Source: Halobacterium zhouii
GTDB taxonomy: Archaea; Halobacteriota; Halobacteria; Halobacteriales; Halobacteriaceae
Direction of reading: 5' to 3'
DNA length: 64,000 nucleotides
Assembly: GCF_021249405.1 (NCBI RefSeq)
Contig: NZ_CP089593.1
Location: 1,116,001-1,180,000 of the forward strand
Shown here: in pieces, positions 26,491 through 35,348 of the stretch
Numbering within the stretch: position 1 is the stretch's first letter
Layout of the letters: each line of letters opens with the position of its first letter
The notes under the pieces: generated by a model
Told to the model about the DNA's origin: nothing
Database searches by the model: none
The model's input: the letters and a program-made list of their open reading frames with translations, nothing else
Program-made: the position numbers and the translations under genes

Positions 26491-27987
26491 CTACTCGTTC
26501 TGCGGGCTGTAGTTCGGCGCTTCGTCCGTGATCATCACGTCGTGCGGGTGGCCCTCGGTCTGGCCCGCACTGGAGACGCGCACGAACTCCGCGCGTTCCT
26601 TGAACTCGGGGAGCGTGGACGCGCCGACGTACCCCATGCCGGACTGGATGCCGCCGACGAGCTGGTGGAGCTCCGAGGCGAGCGAGCCCTTGTACGGCGT
26701 CGCGGCCTCGACGCCCTCGGGAACGAACTCCTCGTCTTCGTCTTCTTCCTTGAGGTAGCGGTCGCCTCCGCCGGACTGCATCGCGCCGACCGAACCCATG
26801 CCGCGGTACTGCTTGTAGCGCTTGCCGTTCATCGTGATGACGCGACCCGGGGCTTCGTCGGTGCCAGCGAAGTACGACCCGAGCATCACGGCGTCCGCGC
26901 CGGCGGCGATGGCCTTCGCGGCGTCGCCGGAGTACCGGATGCCGCCGTCCGCGATGACGGGGACGTCGTGTTCGACCGCGACGTCCGCGACCTCCGAGAC
27001 GGCAGTAATCTGGGGCATCCCTGCGCCCGTGACGACGCGAGTGGTGCAGATGGAGCCCGGACCGATACCGACCTTCACGCCGTCAGCGAAGTCCACGACC
27101 TCCTGGGCGGCCTCGCGCGTTCCGACGTTGCCGACGACGACGTCCGCATCGACGGCCGCCTGGATCTCGCGGGCGGACTCGATGACGTTCTGGTTGTGCG
27201 CGTGCGCGCAGTCGATGAACAACACGTCGGCGTCCGCGTCGTCGGCAGCGGTGGCGCGGTCCGCCTCGAACGGGCCGACGGCGACGCCGACCCGGAGCCG
27301 GCCGTCGTCGTCTCGCGCGGCGTTCTCGTGTTCGCGGCGCGCGAGGATGCCCTGCATCGTGACGAGGCCGACGAGGTGGTTGTCGTCGTCCACGATGGGG
27401 ACGCGCTCGATCTTGTGCTCGTACATCAACTCGAGGGCGTCGCGCGCGTCGATGTCCTCGGGTGCGGTGATGACCTCGTCGGTCATCGCCTCGCGAACGG
27501 TGTCGGACTCGCCGACCTCGAGGTACGGCCGGATGTCGGTACCCGAGATGATGCCGAGCACCTTGTCGTCCTCGTCGACGACGGGCGCGCCGGAGACGCT
27601 CGCCCGCTCCATCATCGCGTCCACGTCGCTGACGGTCTGGTCGGGCGTGGCCGTCACGACGTTCTCGCGGCGGATGACGAGCTCGTCAGCGCGTTTCACC
27701 TGCTCGATCGCCGCGCCGGTCTCGGAGACGTCCATGTTGCGGTGGAGGACGCCGAGCCCTCCCTCGCGGGCCATCGCGACGGCGAGTTCAGCTTCGGTGA
27801 CTGTGTCCATCGCGGCCGAGAGCACGGGGACGTTGAGGGTGACGTTCGTGGACACTTGCGTGCTGACGTCGGCGTCGTCGGGTTCGACGCGGCTCTCTCT
27901 CGGTCGGAGCAGTACGTCGTCGAACGTGAGCGCTTCGGGGACGCGGAGTTTCTGCGAGAACTGACCGTCCGGATGTTCGTTCGCCAT
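26491..27987 (-). CDS. guaB: Inosine-5'-monophosphate dehydrogenase
   Basis: A 498-residue IMP dehydrogenase that makes XMP from IMP with NAD, the first committed step to GMP. The TIM barrel begins with LTFDDVLLRPRES and contains PVLSAAMDTVTEAELA. Two CBS domains are inserted at about 105-220. The catalytic Cys314 is in GIGPGSICTTRVVTGAG, and the mobile flap follows at KQYRGMGSVGAMQSG. ATG 27987 (MANEHPDGQFSQKLRVPEAL) is chosen over upstream codons that are not family-like. Confidence 0.97.
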   Translation of the reverse strand: MANEHPDGQFSQKLRVPEALTFDDVLLRPRESRVEPDDADVSTQVSTNVTLNVPVLSAAMDTVTEAELAVAMAREGGLGVLHRNMDVSETGAAIEQVKRADELVIRRENVVTATPDQTVSDVDAMMERASVSGAPVVDEDDKVLGIISGTDIRPYLEVGESDTVREAMTDEVITAPEDIDARDALELMYEHKIERVPIVDDDNHLVGLVTMQGILARREHENAARDDDGRLRVGVAVGPFEADRATAADDADADVLFIDCAHAHNQNVIESAREIQAAVDADVVVGNVGTREAAQEVVDFADGVKVGIGPGSICTTRVVTGAGMPQITAVSEVADVAVEHDVPVIADGGIRYSGDAAKAIAAGADAVMLGSYFAGTDEAPGRVITMNGKRYKQYRGMGSVGAMQSGGGDRYLKEEDEDEEFVPEGVEAATPYKGSLASELHQLVGGIQSGMGYVGASTLPEFKERAEFVRVSSAGQTEGHPHDVMITDEAPNYSPQNE

Positions 27988-28296
27988 GTAAACCGTCGCG
28001 GCGCGGCAGGCAAAAACGTTGCGAGGTTGGTCGAACGTGTGTGGAACGGGAATACGTACGCTATCTCGATGCACACTCGTGGTCTGTTGGGAGGAAGCAG
28101 TGCCGAACGAACGACGACAGAGCGTCGACAGAACGGATGAACGTCAGAAATGAGGGTCCGAAAACGAGCATCCTTCGACATCCATCGGATTACTCGTTGG
28201 TCAGAAAGCACCCACTTAAAGAAGGGCACGAGTCCCACACCATATGTGGGCGCGTGTCACGCAATCTTTATGGAATTTACCCGAATGATTAGTCGT
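27988..28296. other. Gap upstream of guaB with hairpin and promoter
   Basis: No gene is supported in these 309 bases. There is a hairpin CCCACA-N5-TGTGGG at 28234-28250, and a TATA-like ATCTTTATGG at 28265-28274 at leaderless distance from the ATG at 28297. Confidence 0.45.
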
Positions 28297-28491
28297 ATGG
28301 ACTCCATCAGTCCCGAATCGGTGCGTATCGCCGGCAACTACAGCAACGCCTCCGGCGCACTCGCCACATTTTGCGGTCTCTTCGGGCTTCGAGGAAAACT
28401 GATGGAGCGACTCGGGCACGTCGTACCGGACACGCGGTCCGCGTATCGCCTGCCTGGCTACACGTCGCCCAGTTACGGGTTGAGTCCGTAG
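28297..28491 (+). CDS. Small protein of unknown function, 64 aa
   Basis: A 64-residue frame beginning MDSISPESVRIAGNYSNASG. A TATA box about 27 bases before the ATG gives it a leaderless promoter. A single Cys occurs in TFCGLFGLRGK, and the C-terminus is Tyr/Pro/Ser-rich (LPGYTSPSYGLSP). It ends three bases before the DUF5794-like gene, so it may be the first gene of that transcript. I recognise no domain. The promoter and spacing are the reasons to keep it. Confidence 0.5.
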   Translation: MDSISPESVRIAGNYSNASGALATFCGLFGLRGKLMERLGHVVPDTRSAYRLPGYTSPSYGLSP

Positions 28492-28494
28492 TCT

Positions 28495-29388
28495 ATGAGT
28501 AGCTCACGGCACCCAATCGCACTCCGTCTGGAGCAACAGGTGGGGGGCGCGACGCGCCTCCTCGCGACGGTCATGTTGCTCCCGCTGGTCGACGGCATCT
28601 TCGCAGCGCTCGTGCTCGCGGGCGCACTCGAGACGCCCGTCGGCATCGCGCAGGTCGGACTGCTCGTCTTCGGTGGGAGCGCGACGCTCGCCGTCATCCT
28701 CGCAGAGATGGACCAGAACCCGCGGGAGCAAGCGACGAGCGTGCTCGCCGTCGGCATCCCGCTGATCGTCATCGCTGCGACGGAAGCCGCGCTCGCCCCG
28801 ACAATTCGGACCGTCGTCGACATCCCGACGTTCGAGCGCTTCGCCGGACTGGTCATCCTCGCCATCGCCGCGAAGACCGCGAGTTCGACCATCGGCGAGT
28901 ACCTCCCCTCGCCCGGAATCATCATCGGCCTCGGGTTCGTCGCGAGCCTCCAACCGAACCAGATCGCGTTCGTCGTGGCACACGACGTCGGATTGATGCT
29001 CCGGGCTGCGGCCGCCGCGGGAATCGCAGTCGCGTTCGCGCTCGCGGTCGTCGCGCTCCAGCCGTACCTCCGCCGCATCGTCGACATCGACCGCTTCCGC
29101 TTCGGGAGCGCGGTCGCCCTCGGCACGCTCGCGCTCTCGATCTTCCACGTCGTGCCGTCGAACGCGCCTCTCGGCGTGTTCGCCATCGCGGCGCTGCTCG
29201 CGTTCGACCCGGACGGCGAGAACGCGCCCGCCGACGCGTCGAGCGACACGCCGGGGGACACGCCGACGGTGTCGACCGACGCGCCAGCGGTGTCGACGGA
29301 CGGTGGCAACGACGCCGAGAGCGAGGATCCGTCGACGTACGGCTACCCCAGCGAGGACAGCACGGAAGAGCGCGCGCCCTGGCTCTGA
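28495..29388 (+). CDS. Haloarchaeal membrane protein, DUF5794-like
   Basis: A 297-residue protein with seven or so hydrophobic segments between residues 20 and 240, such as LLPLVDGIFAALVLAGAL and GIIIGLGFVASLQPNQIAFV. A Ser/Thr/Asp-rich tail (after about residue 243) is probably cytosolic and disordered. The loop with QPNQIAFVVAHDVG is conserved in this family. No transport motif is seen. It follows the 64-residue frame by 3 bases. Function unknown. Confidence 0.78.
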   Translation: MSSSRHPIALRLEQQVGGATRLLATVMLLPLVDGIFAALVLAGALETPVGIAQVGLLVFGGSATLAVILAEMDQNPREQATSVLAVGIPLIVIAATEAALAPTIRTVVDIPTFERFAGLVILAIAAKTASSTIGEYLPSPGIIIGLGFVASLQPNQIAFVVAHDVGLMLRAAAAAGIAVAFALAVVALQPYLRRIVDIDRFRFGSAVALGTLALSIFHVVPSNAPLGVFAIAALLAFDPDGENAPADASSDTPGDTPTVSTDAPAVSTDGGNDAESEDPSTYGYPSEDSTEERAPWL

Positions 29389-29457
29389 GCAGGCCCGCGC
29401 CGACGACCGCTTTCGCTCTGACGGAACTCTTTAGCGTCGGGCGACCCTCCCGCCTCT

Positions 29458-29682
29458 ATGGCCGAGAATCGAGTCGTGCAGGGGCGAATGGTGACGCCCA
29501 AACGCCTCGCCGAACTCGTCGAGGGTGAGTCCGTGATGGACGCCGAACCAATCGAGGACGCCGACCGCGAGTGCCCGGACTGCGGCGGTGACGTGCTCCG
29601 CGTCGGCTACATGCCCTCCGTCACCGAGTTCGTCACTGGCTACAAGTGCCAGGACTGCGACTGGAGCGAGCGCGAGGAGTGA
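29458..29682 (+). CDS. Small zinc-ribbon protein, DUF5795-like
   Basis: A 74-residue protein. The C-terminal half is a zinc ribbon with CPDCGGDVLRVG and KCQDCDWSE (two CxxC pairs). The N-terminal NRVVQGRMVTPKRLAELVEG resembles a short winged or helical adaptor. A TATA-like CTCTTTAGCG lies about 30 bases before the ATG, so it has its own leaderless promoter. A role in RNA, transcription or protein binding is typical for such ribbons, but none is proven. Confidence 0.75.
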   Translation: MAENRVVQGRMVTPKRLAELVEGESVMDAEPIEDADRECPDCGGDVLRVGYMPSVTEFVTGYKCQDCDWSEREE

Positions 29683-29736
29683 CGCACGCTGCAGCGTAAT
29701 TCACGCCTGCTGCGTAATTCACACCCGTAACGTGGC

Positions 29737-30036
29737 TCACGCCCGCACCTCGTAGTGTGTCGCCTCGTCCTCGAACCGACTGAGTAGGTCTCTCGCTCGC
29801 GCTGGCACGTGCGCGGACCGGTACTCCTCGCCAGCGAACGCCTCGACGGCCTCCCAGTCCGAGAAGTACGCGATAGTCACGAACTCCACCTCGTCCTCGT
29901 GCTCGCGCCGTAACACCCGGAACCCCTCGAACGCCGGCTTCTCCTCGGGGTCCGGGAACGGCTCGGACGAAACGAACGCCTCGTAGTCGTCGGCGTTCTC
30001 GTGGGTCGTCCACCCGCGCCACATCCGTGCAATCAT
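29737..30036 (-). CDS. ABM-domain (antibiotic biosynthesis monooxygenase-like) protein
   Basis: A 99-residue dimeric alpha/beta-barrel domain. It begins MIARMWRGWTTHENADDYEA and includes FVTIAYFSDWEAVEAFAGEE. The ATG at 30036 is preferred because the residues before it are low-complexity and outside the domain. Related proteins degrade haem or act as quinone monooxygenases; others have no activity. Without a clear His/Asn catalytic residue I assign only the fold. Confidence 0.75.
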   Translation of the reverse strand: MIARMWRGWTTHENADDYEAFVSSEPFPDPEEKPAFEGFRVLRREHEDEVEFVTIAYFSDWEAVEAFAGEEYRSAHVPARARDLLSRFEDEATHYEVRA

Positions 30037-30202
30037 CACGACGCTGGCTTCGTTGGCATGACCTGTCGACTTTGGGGTGGCGGCACAGTGTGTGAGTGGA
30101 GGGACGCCTTCGGCACCGACCACCACTCGCTTCGGACGAACCCACTCGCGTTTCCGAGAATCGAAACGCTCTTAGGCGAAATCGTCATACGAATCGATGC
30201 AC

Positions 30203-30379
30203 GGGGCTGTGGCCAAGCCAGGCATGGCGACTGACTCCAGAGGTCACGCGCCCGGGACGACATTCCAGACTGGTATACCGAGCGACCGACTGATCATCGG
30301 TTCGCGACGACGACCCTCTGGAGTTCCGAGGCGCACCGGAGATATCAGTCGATCGGGGGTTCAAATCCCTCCGGCCCCA
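30203..30379 (+). tRNA. tRNA-Trp (anticodon CCA) with intron
   Basis: Exon 1 (30203-30240) begins GGGGCTGTGGCCAAGCC and ends in the anticodon loop with CCA. Exon 2 (30344-30379) restores the anticodon stem (ACTGA/ATCAGT region) and has the T arm GGGGG-TTCAAAT-CCCTC and acceptor CGGCCCC. Discriminator base is A. The intron after position 37 is the site found in other haloarchaeal tRNA-Trp genes. Confidence 0.93.
30241..30343 (+). other. tRNA-Trp intron, 103 bases
   Basis: Exon-intron pairing CTCC/GGAG with two 3-base bulges (AGA and ATA) forms the bulge-helix-bulge cut by archaeal splicing endonuclease; the boundaries come from this. In Haloferax the equivalent intron is a box C/D guide for 2'-O-methylation of the tRNA itself. 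A D'-like CTGA is visible near 30288, but I could not find a perfect box C, so guide function is inferred. Confidence 0.75.
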
Positions 30380-30495
30380 CTTCTCTACCGACTGAGGATA
30401 CAGTGGTCTCTCGTTCCGAACAGGGTGTAGCGCAGACTGGAGCGTGGGACACTGTCTTCGGTAGCCGAGTCGTTTTTCCGGTGGCGCGTCCGCTA

Positions 30496-30816
30496 ATGTA
30501 TATGGCGACGCTCGGCGCGAAACTGGTTGGGATGGACGCGGTCCCCGCGGTGATTCACTACGCGGACGGCGGGATGGACGGGCCGCTGGAGCTCCAGCAC
30601 GTACAGGTGGACGGCGACACGGTGAACGCCGTCGTTCACGTGCAGGCCGGCGGGACGCAGTCGCTCGCGCGAATCACCGGCGGCGTGGACGACGAGGAGT
30701 TGTCCCTCGAGATTCCGACCGAGGCGGTGGAGTTCGACTCCGTCGAGGAGTTCCTGGGCGCGGACGACATCTTCGAGACCGCGAAAACCATCGTGGACGT
30801 GCAGACCGACCTCTGA
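30496..30816 (+). CDS. Conserved haloarchaeal protein of unknown function
   Basis: A 106-residue acidic beta-rich protein. It begins MYMATLGAKLVGMDAVPAVI, and a second ATG two codons on is an equal start. The TATA-like CGTTTTTCC is about 27 bases upstream. Repeated strand pattern (LELQHVQVDGDTVNAVVHVQ) suggests a small beta barrel. No Cys, no catalytic motif, no membrane segment. It lies alone after tRNA-Trp. Confidence 0.65.
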   Translation: MYMATLGAKLVGMDAVPAVIHYADGGMDGPLELQHVQVDGDTVNAVVHVQAGGTQSLARITGGVDDEELSLEIPTEAVEFDSVEEFLGADDIFETAKTIVDVQTDL

Positions 30817-30849
30817 CGGGGTCGGCGCGAGCACCGCGGTGCGTTCCGG

Positions 30850-31380
30850 TTATTCGGCTTCCGTTGTTTCGGTCGTGTCGGTCGGTGTGAGCGGTTGTTC
30901 GAGCGCGCCGATGAGGTACTCTGGGGCGTCGACGTACTCGAGATCCTGTCGAGTGTACGTGTCCCGGCAGCCCCAGGTGATGATGCCGAGTTCCTCGGGG
31001 TCGAGTCGCACGATGACGAGACGGTCCTGGGTGGCCTGGTCGGATGGACAGGGTTCGCTGATCACGGATTCGGCGCCCTCGGAGGGCGTGTTCCGGAGCG
31101 CGGAGCGGACCAGGTGTGTGGTGCCCGGTTCGAGAGCGTTGAGGAACTGGAGTGCGGTTCTGGCGGGAACCCGGTACCACGCCTCGACCTCCCAGTCGAC
31201 CGTGCCGTTCGTCCGCGGGCCGACCATCACCGCGACTTCCTGTTCTTCCCTGGTCGTGTTCTCGACGTAGACGTGCCCGGGTGTGGCCTGACTGTTGCTC
31301 CCTGCACATCCTCCGAGCGTGGACAGCGCGACAAATCCGGTGGCCCGTAGCACGTCCCGGCGAGCGAACGAATCCCCCAT
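30850..31380 (-). CDS. Tat lipoprotein of unknown function
   Basis: A 176-residue exported protein. The Tat motif is SFARRDVLRATGFVAL, followed by a lipobox-type LGGCAGS near residue 25, so it should be lipid-anchored outside the membrane. The mature part is a beta-sandwich-like domain (GHVYVENTTREEQEVAVMVG) with two Cys, EPCPSDQ and TWGCRDT, that may form a disulfide. The C-terminus is Thr/Glu-rich. Similar extracellular lipoproteins are common in haloarchaea. Confidence 0.78.
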   Translation of the reverse strand: MGDSFARRDVLRATGFVALSTLGGCAGSNSQATPGHVYVENTTREEQEVAVMVGPRTNGTVDWEVEAWYRVPARTALQFLNALEPGTTHLVRSALRNTPSEGAESVISEPCPSDQATQDRLVIVRLDPEELGIITWGCRDTYTRQDLEYVDAPEYLIGALEQPLTPTDTTETTEAE

Positions 31381-31638
31381 GGGCGTAGTTCCCTCGGAAT
31401 CCAGAAAAGCGTATTTGCCGGGTTGGTTGCAGAACGCCGTTATCTCGACGACGGTGGAGAGAGGGGTAGTCAGGCTTGGGCGTTCTCGGTTCGAAGTTCG
31501 AGGCAGTTCAGGGTCGAATCCTGGAGTGCCTCGAACCCCTGATGCTCTCGAAGGACGACACGACCACCGACTGGTGATCACCGAGTCCTGATTCGACCAC
31601 CCTCCGCACTTTTCACTTCGCTCGTTGACAGGATACAC

Positions 31639-32445
31639 ATGGCTAGAGGTCCGACACCCGCCGAGATATTCGACCGAGCGGTCGACGAAGGCCAGCGCCG
31701 TCTCGACCAGTCGCTGCTCGAACTCGTTTCGACCAGTTTCATCGCGGGGTTCACGATCGTCTTCGGGGTCGTCGCACTCGGCATCGTCGAGGCGATAGTC
31801 CACCCCCGGTTCGGCGACGTCTCCCGAATCGCAGGTTCGCTCGCGTTCGGTATCGGTCTCATGTTCCTGATCGCGGGTCGGACGGAACTGTTCAACGAGA
31901 ACTTCTCGGACCCGACTGCGGCAGCCATCGACGGGTCGGGCTCTACTGACCGCTCGCGGTCGCAGGTGCTGTGGAAACTCGTCAGGTTGTGGGCCGTCAC
32001 GTTTGTCTTCAATTTCGTCGGCGGCGGTCTCTTCGCGCTCGTCTTCTCCGTCGAGGGTGTGCTGCCGCCCGGGACAGCCGAGTCGCTGGTCACGTTCGCC
32101 GAGGAGACGACGCACAAGAGCGCCTGGGCCTGGTTCGCGGACGCCATCGCGGGCGGTGCACTCGTGAGTCTACTGTCGTTCCTCCTCGCCGCCGTGGAGA
32201 GTTCGGGGAGCCGTCTCGTCATGGCCTACGTCGTTGGATTCCTGCTCGCCCTCGGGCCGTTCTCACACGTCGTGGTCACCGCCTTGCACGTCTTCTTCGG
32301 CATCCTCTTCGGTGCGAACATCGGCTTCGTGGCACTCGCGGAGATGATCGGAATCGTTACGGCCGGCAACTTCGTCGGGGGGCTTGGTCTCGTCACGCTC
32401 ACCCACGTTGCGCAGGCGAAGGGCGCCAACGAGTCGAGTGATTGA
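31639..32445 (+). CDS. FNT-family (formate/nitrite) transporter
   Basis: A 268-residue membrane channel-like protein. The N-terminal PTPAEIFDRAVDEGQRRL is the family's cytoplasmic helix. Six transmembrane segments follow, with the conserved GIGLMFLIAGRTELFNENFS loop and NFVGGGLFALVF. Members move formate, nitrite, hydrosulfide or similar monovalent anions; specificity is not evident. It stands alone, without a formate dehydrogenase or nitrite reductase nearby. Confidence 0.87.
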   Translation: MARGPTPAEIFDRAVDEGQRRLDQSLLELVSTSFIAGFTIVFGVVALGIVEAIVHPRFGDVSRIAGSLAFGIGLMFLIAGRTELFNENFSDPTAAAIDGSGSTDRSRSQVLWKLVRLWAVTFVFNFVGGGLFALVFSVEGVLPPGTAESLVTFAEETTHKSAWAWFADAIAGGALVSLLSFLLAAVESSGSRLVMAYVVGFLLALGPFSHVVVTALHVFFGILFGANIGFVALAEMIGIVTAGNFVGGLGLVTLTHVAQAKGANESSD

Positions 32446-32562
32446 CTCCGTAACCCAGACCGGGACCGGCCAGCAGTTCATCGACCGAGTCCGACCAACA
32501 GTTCATAATTGGGACGCAATCCAAAACCGATATACCGTCAGCGTGCGGACTGCCGACTAACC

Positions 32563-33327
32563 GTGACGAACACGCAGGTGACGCTCGTGCAACTCGACAA
32601 CTACGGGCCGTGGACGGTGACGCCGGAACCGCGCCGCGAGGTCGACCTCCAGACGATGCAGTCCCGTCTGTACGCCGACCTCTCGCAGGCGTTCGGGATG
32701 CGGGACGGCTACGTCTTCTTCACGCGCTTCGACAACATGCTCGCGGTGACGAACGGACTCGACCTGGAGGACCACGCGCGCATCCAGGAGTCCATCCGGA
32801 ATCGGTATCCGGTAACGGTCAGCCTCTCCATCGGCGCCGGACCGTCGCCCGCGAACGCGCTCGTGGACGCGACCGCCGCACTCCAGGAACAGGGGAGCGC
32901 TCAGGACGCCACTCGGACAGAGGCGCTGCTCGGCCAGCCACTCGAGGAGAGCGAGCGCACGGACGACGACGTCCAGATAGCGCACTTCGACGTCGTCGAC
33001 GCCACAGAAACGTACACCGACGAACTCGACGCGTACTCGTCGTTCATCAACATCGAGCAGGGCTATGCATCGCTGATGAAGCACATGCACGACGCCCACG
33101 ACTCGCTGTCCTTCTTCGTGGGCGGGGACAACATCATCGCGGTCTGTCCGTCGCTCTCGGACGCGGAGTATCAGGAGGCCATCGAGCACGTCCTCGAGGA
33201 CGCCGGCGTCGACCTCCGGGTGGGTGTCGGGCACGGCGCGTCCGCCCACGACGCGGGAATGGCTGCCAAGCACGCTCTGGAGGACGCCCGCGAGGACGGC
33301 ACGTACGTCGAGACGCTCGCGCACTGA
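32563..33327 (+). CDS. arfA: GTP cyclohydrolase III (FAPy-forming)
   Basis: A 254-residue enzyme converting GTP to formylamino-FAPy-ribosylamino-pyrimidine, the archaeal route to riboflavin and F420. It has two ferredoxin-like halves related to nucleotide cyclases: TLVQLDNYGPWTVTPEPR, then FFTRFDNMLAVTNGL and the mirrored FFVGGDNIIAVCP. The start is GTG at 32563, about 28 bases after the TATA-like CGATATACC. The polymerase gene follows 77 bases later. Confidence 0.92.
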   Translation: MTNTQVTLVQLDNYGPWTVTPEPRREVDLQTMQSRLYADLSQAFGMRDGYVFFTRFDNMLAVTNGLDLEDHARIQESIRNRYPVTVSLSIGAGPSPANALVDATAALQEQGSAQDATRTEALLGQPLEESERTDDDVQIAHFDVVDATETYTDELDAYSSFINIEQGYASLMKHMHDAHDSLSFFVGGDNIIAVCPSLSDAEYQEAIEHVLEDAGVDLRVGVGHGASAHDAGMAAKHALEDAREDGTYVETLAH

Positions 33328-33404
33328 CGACGTCAGCACACCGACGCCGGACGTCGTCGGCCGCGTGCCGACTGTTTTTTGGGCCGCGTCGCTCACCACT
33401 CTGT

Positions 33405-34667
33405 ATGGCCGGCGACCAGTTCCTCGGTGAACCGGACCCCGAGGAGCGCATCGTCCTGCACGTCGACATGGACTGCTTCTACGCGTCCTGCGAGCGACTG
33501 CGCGAACCCGACCTCGAGGGCGAACCGCTGGTCGTCGGGATGGGGTACGAGGCGGGCGAGACGGTCGGCGCGGTCGCCACCGCGAGCTACGAGGCCCGTG
33601 AGTACGGCGTCGAGAGCGCGCAAGCCATCGGCTCCGCGCTGGAGAACCTCCCGCGGAAGGCCGAGAACCCGGACGACCCCGACGCGGGCCGCTATCGGCC
33701 CGTAGACATGGACTTCTACCAGTCCGTCGCGGCGGACGTCAAGGACATCCTCCACGAACTCGGGGACACCGTCCGCGAGGTGAGCATCGACGAGGCGTAC
33801 CTCGACGTCACCGAGCGCACCGATTGGTCGGTCGCCGAGGGCTTCGCGCGGCACGTCCGCCAGCGCATCGAGCGCGAGGTCGGCGTCCCGGCGAGCGTCG
33901 GCGTCGCGCCGGACATGAGCACCGCGAAACTCGCGAGCGACCACGACAAACCCGAGGGTCTGGTGGTCGTGCCGCCGGACGACGTCCGGGAGTTCCTCGC
34001 GCCCATCGACATCGCGGACGTCCACGGCGTCGGTCCCGTCCGCGCTTGCGAACTCCGCGAGATGGGCATCGAGACGGCGGGCGACCTCGCGGACGCGGAC
34101 CCCTACGACCTCGTGGAGCGCTTCGGGGAGCGCGGTCGCGACCTCCACCGGCGCGCAAGGGGGAAGGACAACCGCGCCGTCGAACCCACCGGGAAGCCCA
34201 AGAGCCTCTCCCGGGAGTCCTCCTTCGACGGCCCGACCGGCGACTTCGAGCGCGTTCGCGAGCAGGCGCGGACGCTCGCCGAGGCGGTGGCTGACCGCGC
34301 CACGCGGAAGGACGCGTTCTATCGAACCATCGGCGTGAAGGTCGTGACGCCGCCCTACGACGTGAACACGCGCGCACAGTCGCTCCCCGGCCCGGTCGAC
34401 GAACCCGACCTGGTGGAGGAGATTTCCATGGACCTGCTCGCGGAATTCGAGGACGAGCGCGTGCGGAAGGTCGGTGTCCGCGTCTCGAATCTGGATTTCT
34501 CCGAGCGCGAACAGTCGAGTCTCGATGGCTTCGAGGGGAGCGGTGCTGACGGAGGCCACAGCCGCCAGCAACGCGGTGCCGAGGCGGACACAGACACGCG
34601 ACGCGACTCCGCGCGAACACGAACCCGGAATCACGATGGGCAGTCCTCGCTCGGAGAGTTCGAATAG
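33405..34667 (+). CDS. dinB: DNA polymerase IV, Y-family translesion polymerase
   Basis: A 420-residue Y-family polymerase. Palm motifs include VLHVDMDCFYASCERLR with the first metal Asp and VSIDEAYLDVTER with Asp-Glu. HhH finger region is VHGVGPVRACELREMG. The little finger follows from about 245. Two PIP-box-like motifs, QSSLDGFE near residue 365 and QSSLGEFE at the extreme C-terminus, would bind PCNA. The segment between them is a Gly/Arg/Asp-rich linker. It bypasses DNA damage, useful under high UV. Confidence 0.93.
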   Translation: MAGDQFLGEPDPEERIVLHVDMDCFYASCERLREPDLEGEPLVVGMGYEAGETVGAVATASYEAREYGVESAQAIGSALENLPRKAENPDDPDAGRYRPVDMDFYQSVAADVKDILHELGDTVREVSIDEAYLDVTERTDWSVAEGFARHVRQRIEREVGVPASVGVAPDMSTAKLASDHDKPEGLVVVPPDDVREFLAPIDIADVHGVGPVRACELREMGIETAGDLADADPYDLVERFGERGRDLHRRARGKDNRAVEPTGKPKSLSRESSFDGPTGDFERVREQARTLAEAVADRATRKDAFYRTIGVKVVTPPYDVNTRAQSLPGPVDEPDLVEEISMDLLAEFEDERVRKVGVRVSNLDFSEREQSSLDGFEGSGADGGHSRQQRGAEADTDTRRDSARTRTRNHDGQSSLGEFE

Positions 34668-34751
34668 TCGGCTTCTCGTCGCTATCCATCGGGCGAGACT
34701 GATAGCGTCCTTCGCCAGTTCTACCCACCGAAACCTGGAGGACGCGACCGT

Positions 34752-35348
34752 TCAGTAGCGCGTCGTCACGGAGACGGGCGTATCTTCGCCGCATTCGATT
34801 CGAGCGTCGAACGGCGGCGTCAGGCGTGCGAGTGACTGCTGGTCGTGGGCAACCGGGTCGATGTGGTAGTGGGCCACCGCGTCCGCCTTGTTCATCTGCT
34901 GGGTGAGCACTCGTACGAATCGGAACAGCGTCGATACCGACGTGTACGCCAGGATTTCGGTCAGGGAGTCGAAACAGACCGTCGCAGCCGTCGAGTTCGA
35001 CGGCACCGCGTCGAAGAAGTCCTGGATCGCCATCCCCACCCCGGTCAGGTCGCGTGGGTCTACGCTGCGAACCTGTGCCTGTCCGTGCGTCCCTTCTCGT
35101 CCCTCCGTCTCCGTCAACCAGATTAGCCCCAGATTCGAGTCGTCATGGCTGACGTGTTCCGCCCACGCGTTCAGCCACGAGTCCGGGGAGGAGAACGTAA
35201 CGACTAGTACGTCGTTTCGGCCCTCCGTCATCGTTGACAACAGCGTCTCGTGGACGTCGTGGGACGCCTCGTCCGAATGGCGTTCCATCACGAGAATGTT
35301 CGTGGCGTCCTCCAGATCGTCGACCAGTTCCGATGTCGAATCACTCAT
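34752..35348 (-). CDS. RecA/KaiC-like ATPase-derived haloarchaeal protein (DUF7504-like)
   Basis: A 198-residue protein whose order of strands (NILVMERHSDEAS, NDVLVVTFSSPDSWLNAWAE, TAATVCFDSLTEILAYTSVS) resembles the RecA-like core of KaiC/GvpD-type ATPases. The usual GxxxxGK(S/T) Walker A is absent, so ATP hydrolysis is doubtful. The C-terminus ends in a beta hairpin. It overlaps the next gene upstream by 8 bases, making a two-gene operon. Such proteins often pair with signal-transduction modules in haloarchaea; here the role is unknown. Confidence 0.65.
   Translation of the reverse strand: MSDSTSELVDDLEDATNILVMERHSDEASHDVHETLLSTMTEGRNDVLVVTFSSPDSWLNAWAEHVSHDDSNLGLIWLTETEGREGTHGQAQVRSVDPRDLTGVGMAIQDFFDAVPSNSTAATVCFDSLTEILAYTSVSTLFRFVRVLTQQMNKADAVAHYHIDPVAHDQQSLARLTPPFDARIECGEDTPVSVTTRY

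Noticed and set aside
27988..28296. ATG at 28150 giving a longer version of the 64-residue protein
   Set aside because: It precedes the TATA box at 28265 that serves the gene, so it would not be transcribed.
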